Positions 56,990 through 64,000 of a stretch of 64,000 nucleotides of DNA are shown here, one piece after another; positions within the stretch are counted from its first letter, which is position 1; each line of letters begins with the position of its first letter. Origin of the DNA: Pleodorina starrii (Eukaryota > Chlorophyta > Chlorophyceae > Chlamydomonadales > Volvocaceae); assembly GCA_030267565.1 (NCBI GenBank), contig BRXU01000006.1, positions 2,592,001 to 2,656,000 of the forward strand, read 5' to 3'. The position numbers were made by a program, and so were the translations under genes. The notes beneath the pieces are model-generated. The model ran no database searches, was not told the DNA's origin, and saw only the letters and a list, made by a program, of their open reading frames with translations.

Positions 56990-58120
56990 TCAGCCGCCGG
57001 ATCCCGTCGCCACGGCGCTGCCCCCCAGGCCCTGGCCGATGCTGCCGCCGCCGAACACACTCTGCATGGCGGAGCTTCCGTCGCCAAAAACGGTATCTTC
57101 TCCATATTTCAGCAGCTGGCGCACGGACCCCATCTGCGGCCTGGAGCGAGTGGGTTGTGGGGTGGGGGATCCGGATGAAGGGTGGTGAAGGGCAGTTGAC
57201 GGCAGTCATTTACACGCACAAGACGGGATGGGTTGTCGCCTGCCTGCCTGCCAGTCTGCCTGCCTGTCTGCCTCGGCGCCCGACGCGTGTTTTTTGGTGC
57301 CGGACGAACGAACCTACCGGTATATATCATGACGCTTGCATTCCGCACCGCACCGCCGGGAGTCGTACGTACATGCACAGCGCTGGCGTGCGCGCACTGC
57401 CGTATTATTGCCGTACTGCAGTAGCAACGCACCTGGGAACGGAGTGGTCGACGGGCTCGGACGCCGCCGTCGTAACGGCGGCGGCGGCGGAGGTGGAGTC
57501 GCAGCCGACGAGCGCAGCGCCGAGGGCCGTCTCGCGGCCGCCGCCGGCGGGCGTCGTCTTCGCGATCGGGGGCGGCAGGCGCTGCAGCAGCAGCTGCGCA
57601 CGAATCAGCGCTGAGTCGCCGTTTTCGCCACTTTCGCCTGTTGTTGCGAGTGATGAAAATGTTTTATCATTTTAGGGGGAACGGACGCCCGTATACGTAG
57701 GTAAGTAATAAGGTCTTTCCAACAGCAGGAAAGGATTCGTTCGGGTAATTAAACACGGCGCCGTAACGTGCCTGTTCTCGGCGCAACCTCTATGATGGGC
57801 GCAACCTTTCGCTTATCGACCCTTTATTGACAGTGAGTGCTGGGATCCCACACGCATACAGCAGTAACAACAACAACGTCATGCACGGCACGGTACTGCT
57901 ACATCGTCCTCCACCAATCTCGCAATCAAGCCACAGCAGCAGCTACCGGCGTACCCCTGGAATGGTGTCGTCCGCCATCCGCCGCCTCAGCAGCAGCAGA
58001 AGCATCAGGAGTAGCCGCAACGGCGGCCAGCGCAGCCATCACCACCGCCACCGCCACCGGCAGCAGCAGCCACAGCCGGAGGAGGGGGACCCGCCGCATC
58101 GCCTTCGTGTGCCCGACCAT
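56990..58120 (-). CDS. Small predicted secreted protein with Gly-rich C-terminus
   Basis: Three exons on the - strand (57955-58120, 57433-57610, 56990-57140; phase 1, then phase 2) give 164 residues. Exon 1 is a classical signal peptide: basic start (MRRVP) then LLRLWLLLPVAVAVVMAALA and an Ala-rich cleavage zone; translation may start at the first Met or at the eighth residue. Exon 2 carries LLLQRLPPP followed by Thr/Ala/Gly-rich sequence with one Cys. Exon 3 encodes VRQLLKYGEDTVFGDGS and a Gly/Ser-rich end. The gene at 61723 has the same exon phases and a matching LLQQLPPP motif at the same place in exon 2, so the two look like distant paralogues. Support is splice consensus plus phase; the second intron is 292 bp. 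Function unknown; extracellular location is inferred from the leader. Confidence 0.6.
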
Positions 58121-59100
58121 TACACACTTTGAGCGGCCGCGCGGTCTATTTCAAAGGGCAGGTTATCTTCGTGCGTGGCTGATGACGTGATGAGCAGTGA
58201 TGAGCGGTCGAACAATGATATGTCTGGATGGGTGCGTGCAGAGCGATAAGGAAGGGATCGATATCAGGGTCTGGATCGAATTCAGGGCGGGTAAGCTGCC
58301 GTCGCCGTCGTCGTACGCCGTGACGCGTCACCGGGACCGGGACGGGACCGGACGGGACGGGAACGTTGTTAACCAGTAGACGGACGGTTGGAGGAGCGGC
58401 ATACATACGAACCGCAGCCGCGCATGACTACTCTGCTTGGCAAGTTGGCAACTGCTGTAGAGCTAAGCACGCCGCTAGTTAGCTAGCTAGCTGCTGTGTG
58501 TGGCCGCGATCCTTTGGTTGGGTGATCGATTGGCAAAGTAATATATAATAACAGGCGTGATTGTGCTTGCGCCAACGTAGATTATAAAACTTGCCTGCTT
58601 CCCGACCGCCCGACTCGACTCGGCGAGAGTTGGTTTGACCGGTCGTGTCTTTCGTGCGGAGCGTGAAGAAAAGCGATAGCCGCCAAGCGCAGCCCTTACC
58701 GTCTACTTGCTTGACAAAGGCAGCGGAGTCCGTCGAAGTAAAAAAGGCAGCGGATCGAACTCACGGCGGCCGAAAAAGTGGTTAAAAGATCAAAGCGAGT
58801 CCGCCTCCCCGTTTACTTAGAAGGTTGGGCTATGAAAGCTCTGCTATGTGGGCAGATAGCTAGGTCGGACCGATTCGTACCCGTTCGTATCGGAGGAAAG
58901 GCATGATGACGTAAGGCTGGTCAGGCTGGTCGAGCTGACTAGACACCACGTACGCAGCTATTTGGCTGATTCAGCAGCCGCTGCCTTGGAGAGAGCGCAT
59001 GCGGACTCCAGACTGGGTTGCGTAGACGTGCGTAGATGTGTGTCCGTCTATCTGGTCAACGGCCCTCGGTGGGGTCCGTTGTCATCAGACGGACACACGT
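58121..59100. other. Upstream region of the - strand small secreted-protein gene
   Basis: No coding sequence is seen. It should contain that gene's promoter. CTAG-rich sequence (TAGCTAGCTAGC, about 58478-58492) and a stretch repeating GGACGGGACCGG-like words (58335-58360) are present. Confidence 0.45.
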
Positions 59101-60272
59101 GGAAGGAAGGAACGAAGGAAGGAAGGAAGGAAGGAAGGAAGGAAGGAAGGAAGGAAGGAAGGAAGGAAGGAAGGAAGGAAGGAAGGAAGGAAGGAAGGAA
59201 GGAAGGAAGGAAGGAAGGAAGGAAGGAAGGAAGGAAGGAAGGAAGGAAGGAAGGAAGGAAGGAAGGAAGGAAGGAAGGAAGGAAGGAAGGAAGGAAGGAA
59301 GGAAGGAAGGAAGGAAGGAAGGAAGGAAGGAAGGAAGGAAGGAAGGAAGGAAGGAAGGAAGGTAGTAAGGAAGGAAGGAAGGATGGAAGGAAGGAAGGAA
59401 GGAAGGAAGGAAGGAAGGAAGGAAGGAAGGAAGGAAGGAAGGAAGGAAGGAAGGAAGGAAGGAAGGAAGGAAGGAAGGAAGGAAGGAAGGAAGGAAGGAA
59501 GGAAGGAAGGAAGGAAGGAAGGAAGGAAGGAAGGAAGGAAGGAAGGAAGGAAGGAAGGAAGGAAGGAAGGAAGGAAGGAAGGAAGGAAGGAAGGAAGGAA
59601 GGAAGGAAGGAAGGAAGGAAGGAAGGAAGGAAGGAAGGAAGGAAGGAAGGAAGGAAGGAAGGAAGGAAGGAAGGAAGGAAGGAAGGAAGGAAGGAAGGAA
59701 GGAAGGAAGGAAGGAAGGAAGGAAGGAAGGAAGGAAGGAAGGAAGGAAGGAAGGTAGGTAGGAAGGAAGGTAGGAAGGAAGGAAGGTAGGAAGGAAGGAA
59801 GGAAGGAAGGAAGGAAGGAAGGAAGGAAGGAAGGAAGGAAGGAAGGAAGGAAGGAAGGAAGGAAGGAAGGAAGGAAGGAAGGAAGGAAGGAAGGAAGGAA
59901 GGAAGGAAGGAAGGAAGGAAGGAAGGAAGGAAGGAAGGAAGGAAGGAAGGAAGGAAGGAAGGAGAAGGAAGGAAGGAAGGAAGGAAGGAAGGAAGGAAGG
60001 AAGGAAGGAAGGAAGGAAGGAAGGAAGGAAGGAAGGAAGGAAGGAAGGAAGGAAGGAAGGAAGGAAGGAAGGAAGGAAGGAAGGAAGGAAGGAAGGAAGG
60101 AAGGAAGGAAGGAAGGAAGGAAGGAAGGAAGGAAGGAAGGAAGGAAGGAAGGAAGGAAGGAAGGAGTAAGGAAGGAAGGAAGGAAGGAAGGAAGGAGTAA
60201 GGAAGGAAGGAAGGAAGGAAGGAGTAAGGAAGGAAGGAAGGAAGGAAGGAGTAAGGAAGGAAGGAAGGAAGA
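59101..60272. repeat. GGAA microsatellite of about 1.17 kb
   Basis: Nearly pure tandem GGAA with few interruptions: GGTAGTAAGG and GGATGG near 59363-59382, a cluster of GGTAGG variants at 59753-59790, a one-base phase shift at 59961 (GGAGAAGG), and four spaced GGAGTAAGG variants at 60164-60250. All six frames are open because the repeat lacks stop codons, giving KEGR and FLPS peptides that are artefacts. Confidence 0.99.
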
Positions 60273-61722
60273 CACGAATGCGCTCAACGACACCGGATGG
60301 CTGATCCCGCTGGCGCAAGGAAGTGATGACCCGTGGGTCGGCTGCGGCCGCGGTAGGGTGCGTGCGTGGTGACTGCTGCAGCATGCTGCCCTGCCCTGTC
60401 CTGGATGGCTGACCATACGTAATGGGGCGAGGTTCGTTTTTACGCTGCAGGCTGCCCGGTGGACGCAGAAAATAAGTGAGCCTGACCTTGCTTGCAGCAG
60501 GCCGGTGCAGCGGCGGCCGGGGGTACGTATTTTGATTGCGACATGCGTGGCGCATAGGAATTGCCGGGTGCCGGCCCGAGTAAGACAAGTAAATGCGGGT
60601 TGGGGTATACAGTGGGAGCCAACCCAGAAGGGCGGCTAATGCGTGCTAGCACTAACCTAACCACCGGGCCTTCGTTACACAGCAGTCGGCCACACCCCTC
60701 ATGAACCACCCGACCGTCGGGATTTGTAGCTAGGGTTCAACAGCATTGCCACCGATCAAGCGTGCGAATCTGGTACGGATAATTGTGTTCGTTGTCTCTC
60801 CTTATACGGTAAGGCCACGGACGGCATCTGTCCGAGCCTACCGGATGGTAAGCAGCTACGGTAGCTAGGACAGATTCACAGACATGTGTAAGGAGTAGGT
60901 ACCGGTACCGGTAGTCCGCCGGTCCGTCTTGGCACGAATGGAGACGCGCTTCGAGCACCTCCATGCGGTCCTGTGCGGGGCGCGCGAGCCGCCGCGGCTT
61001 GCTTGCTCGCTCGTAGGCATAGCTTCTCGGCATACATGCCTGCTGGTGTCGTGTCTGCTCTCACCCGTAGGCTTGGGGCCTGCTGCTTGATAGACAGATG
61101 CTTCGTTGGAGTACGGCACAATCAACCGCCTCACTTTGGGGTCACCAACGGCACTTTGACAGTTCGTTCCGACAGTTTTGTACGGTAGCTCTCGGACCAA
61201 CGGCCCAACGAACCTGTCAACCGCCGCGAAAGCGCAGAGGAAATAAGACCCGCCTGGTAAACAAGTTGAGATCACAACAATCGACACTTTGCGTCGCATC
61301 CGATCTTCCTCACATTTCAACGGCGCTGGCTCTGCAGTGGAGCCTTTCATCTCTCGCCCTTTGAGGTTAATTGGCAGTAGCAGGCAAGTTCCCATCCGCG
61401 CACCCACCCACCAAAAATTGCTGTTCAGTACCTTCACGCCAAGTGTCGTGCCTTGGTTTCCCGGCGGACTCCAATTCAGCAGTTGCCCCACTTTGACATC
61501 CGGTCCGCCGCAGGGCCACCCGCCCCCAACAGCCCCCAACAGCCCCCATCCAGCTCCGTTCGACGCACCATATACACACACATACATCACACCGTCCCTC
61601 CCCCCTCGCCACCAACCCAACCGCAGGTGCCTCGCCCACCTAGACGTCACCACCACCGCCACCAGCGTCCTTTCGCAACCTTCCCAGGCGCCTCCCACAC
61701 CCCTCCGCTAGCTTATCTGAAC
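60273..61722. other. Upstream region of the 61.7-kb secreted-protein gene
   Basis: No coding sequence is supported. It contains a GGTACCGGTACCGGTA palindromic cluster at 60898-60913. The right end should hold the promoter and 5' UTR of the gene starting at 61723. Confidence 0.45.
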
Positions 61723-62903
61723 ATGCTCGGCCGGCTGATGATGAGCCGAACTCCGTCATCCCCAGTCGCCTCCGGCTCCGCCTCCGGGGCACCGGGGGCG
61801 GTGGTGCGGCGGCGGCGGTCGATGGCGGCGGTGCTGATGTTGGTGCTGGCGCTGGCTCTGGTCTTCACCTCTTCCTCAACGGGTGTCGATGCGCGGGTCG
61901 TTGGCCCCTCCGGCGGTGAGTACATACCGCAGTACGACCGCAGTACGACAGGGTCCGTCGGGAGCTCCGGATTCGCTTACATAATACGTCGCTCGTCTCC
62001 GTCCCCTCGACGTGGAAGTGGTGCCATGCTGCTGCCATCCCTCTTTTGATGTCGTGAGGTAGCCTCCGTGGGCGGGTGCTGGGCTACTGCCATTGGGTTA
62101 CCGCCGGTTACTGCCGGATGCCCGGATCCCTACTTGATAAAGAGTCGATCGTAGCTTCGTTCCGAGGACGAGCGGTGGACAAACCAACTCCGGTAACACC
62201 TTCTTCTCCCCCCGCCCCCACCTTGCCCTCCACACCCGTGCACACACGTACCCGTGTCGCTGGTGTACTGCGTTGCTGTTCCCCTGGATCCCCATCCCCC
62301 GCACCCGGGATGGGCTGTGGGCTTGTGGACTTCACTTCACACCCCAGATTCCGCTGCCGCCGGCTCCGGAGGGAGCCCGGTGTCAGGCACTCTGCTCGGC
62401 GGGCTGCGGCGGCTGCTGCAGCAGCTGCCCCCTCCCGGCTTCACCCCCATCTGCGTCTCGCGCTTCGTCGCTTGCTCCATGACCCGCAGCTTCGACGGCA
62501 GGTACGAATTCCGTACGGACACATCAGGAGGCAGGAGGAGGGGAGGGGTGGAATCCTGCCCAGACACGGCCGCAAGGGGGGCTGAGGGACGGGGGGGGGG
62601 GAGGACACGAGGTTGAGCCCAGCTCCACCACCCTCTCCCCCCCTTACCACCACACACACACTCACAGTTGCACAGTCGCACGTCGTAAGCCTCGCTCCCC
62701 CCATCGACCCAACCGCCGCCTGCCTGCTGACCATACACACGGCCCTCGTCCTCTCCTGCTGACCGTACATACGGCCGCTTAAGCCCCCACGCACCCCTTC
62801 CGCCCTCCGGGCCCCGATCCACACCGACAGGGTCAAGTGGTCGGTCAAGACCGAGGAGAACGGACCCGGCAACAGGCGGCTGCTGACGTGGAGGGGCCCG
62901 TAA
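61723..62903 (+). CDS. Small predicted secreted protein with LLQQLPPP motif
   Basis: Three exons (61723-61915, 62348-62501, 62831-62903; phase 1, then phase 2) give 139 residues. Exon 1 has a Ser/Ala-rich start, RRRR, and a strong hydrophobic core (MAAVLMLVLALALVFTSSS) ending near VDARVV, as in a signal peptide. Exon 2 encodes LRRLLQQLPPPGFTP and a two-Cys segment (ICVSRFVACSMTRSFDGR). Exon 3 encodes VKWSVKTEENGPGNRRLLTW and stops at 62901-62903. All splice sites are consensus (G/GTGAGT, AG/GTACGA; CCCCAG, CGACAG). TGTAA occurs at 63295-63299, 392 nt past the stop. Exon phases and the LLQ-LPPP motif match the - strand gene at 56990-58120. Without splicing exon 1 would run to 62049 and give a 108-residue product. 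Function unknown. Confidence 0.62.
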
Positions 62904-63700
62904 CTAACTAACCAGCTGCGCTACCGGAGCCACTTCGTGTCGCCAGCGCCAGCAGGAGTGCCATTCGACGTGTTTGGCGATTGACTCGCTGGGGTTTAGG
63001 GTGTCCGCGTCGTCGGGTTGAGTATTAATGTGTTTTGGGGTCGTTAGCGCATAGCGCCTGCTGCTTCACAGATGCCCGATTCACAGTCGGCAGTGACTGG
63101 GACGAGGCGTGGCGGGACGCGGCCTGATGGCTTTGTTATCCTGGGTTTCGGGGGTAAAAATGTATCGTCGCAACCCTGTCGCAACGGGCGGCGGTCGGCC
63201 CCTCGAATAGGAGCCGGCGTTTGGTTGGTCGTGTGCAAACAACAACTGACTTGGCATGGCTCGGCTTCAGAGCCGGCGTCTCGAGGCCATCCGTGTAATA
63301 ACAGAGCAATTATGCAATGCAGTGTACATCTTGACTTCTGCGCACTGGAGGTTGTGGCGGATGGATGGATGGATGGCGTCGGTGTGGGTTGCCCAGCTTC
63401 GTACCTCACTCCGAAACCACCGTCCTCCCACAACAGTGTGACAGGAAAGACAGTCCGGGCGCAACGGCGGCGGCCTGGCCAAGGTTCGCGTCAAATCCAT
63501 CAACCCCCACCCCCCCGCTGACACACAACATGTCGCCTCGCCTCCCCTCTCTCCCCTCCCGCCTTCATTCCCCCCGTCCACACCCCTCTGTCCACATCCG
63601 CCCGGACCACCTCCGCGTCCACAACACAACAAGCACTCCACACCACACTGCACCTCACCGCACCTCACCACGCCGCACCTCACCGCACGAGTTGGTCGCA
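62904..63700. other. Region downstream of the secreted-protein gene
   Basis: No gene is seen. The left part is the 3' UTR of the preceding gene. A GGATGGATGGATGG stretch lies at about 63358-63374, and CACCTCACCGCACCTCACC-type repeats at 63648-63690. Confidence 0.45.
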
Positions 63701-63807
63701 ATGGCCCCCGCCCAGTCATGTCACACGCACTTTCGTCCGTCCATTGGTGATGTTAGTGATGGCGGTGATGGCGGTGACATGGCCGACAACAAGCTGCCGA
63801 TCTCCCG
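63701..63807 (+). CDS. Possible first exon of a gene running off the window
   Basis: An ATG at 63701 opens 35 codons (MAPAQSCHTHFRPSIGDVSD then an Asp/Gly-rich stretch and MADNKLPIS) that end at a donor-like CCG/GTAATC. Unspliced, the frame stops at the next codon. A second in-frame ATG lies near the end (MADNK). The rest of the gene would lie beyond 64000, so this cannot be confirmed. Confidence 0.2.
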
Positions 63808-64000
63808 GTAATCAGCGCCTCCCCTGCGATACCGCCCGGGGGCCTCTTAGGCCACTGCCACTGCCACTCACAGGCGCCCCCGCCCCCTCCCCTCCCCACA
63901 CCCGCCACCGCAAACCCCCGATCCATCCTCCTCCCCCCACAACAATCAGCGCCCTACACACTCGCTCATTCCCAAACACCAAACCAACCCCAATCATACG

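Noticed and set aside
58962..60588. Long open frames (KEGR repeats on +, FLPS repeats on -) across 59.1-60.3 kb
   Set aside because: They exist only because a GGAA repeat contains no stop codon in any frame; no unique protein sequence supports them.

Overview
This window is eukaryotic nuclear DNA, most likely from a chlorophyte green alga of the Chlamydomonas/Volvox group. Genes are G+C-rich and split by many GT-AG introns, and coding tracts are swollen by Ala, Gly, Gln and Pro runs. A chloroplast-type beta-carotene hydroxylase is present. Perfect interstitial TTTTAGGG (Chlamydomonas-type) telomeric units occur inside an intron. The lineage is an inference; no rRNA or organelle marker is present. 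Every multi-exon model below was assembled by eye from splice sites and codon phase and adds up to an uninterrupted reading frame.

Layout. 1.9-4.7 kb (+): five-exon plastid beta-carotene hydroxylase. 9.0-16.6 kb (-): nine-exon gene for a Cys-rich four-helix membrane protein with a tail of about 1,400 low-complexity residues, converging on the hydroxylase. 16.7-24.7 kb: mostly gene-free, except a candidate secreted Tyr/Pro-rich protein gene at 20.1-21.7 kb whose frame is upset by a 31-bp tandem repeat. 24.8-43.2 kb: three large paralogues (A +, B -, C +) of a family I do not recognise, each with three exons and a middle exon of exactly 107 nt. 45.1-49.6 kb (+): eleven-exon NADP-isocitrate dehydrogenase with a separate mitochondrial presequence exon. 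50-64 kb: sparse DNA with a tandemly duplicated segment (52.1-52.9 and 54.5-55.4 kb), a 1.17-kb GGAA microsatellite, and two small three-exon genes for predicted secreted proteins (57.0-58.1 kb on -, 61.7-62.9 kb on +) that share exon phases and a short motif.

Two genes have clear biochemistry: xanthophyll synthesis in the plastid, and NADPH/2-oxoglutarate production in the mitochondrion. They are unrelated to one another and nothing suggests co-regulation. The novelty lies in the A/B/C family, the tetraspan protein with its giant tail, and the small secreted-protein genes. No CRISPR array, rRNA, convincing tRNA or transposase was found.
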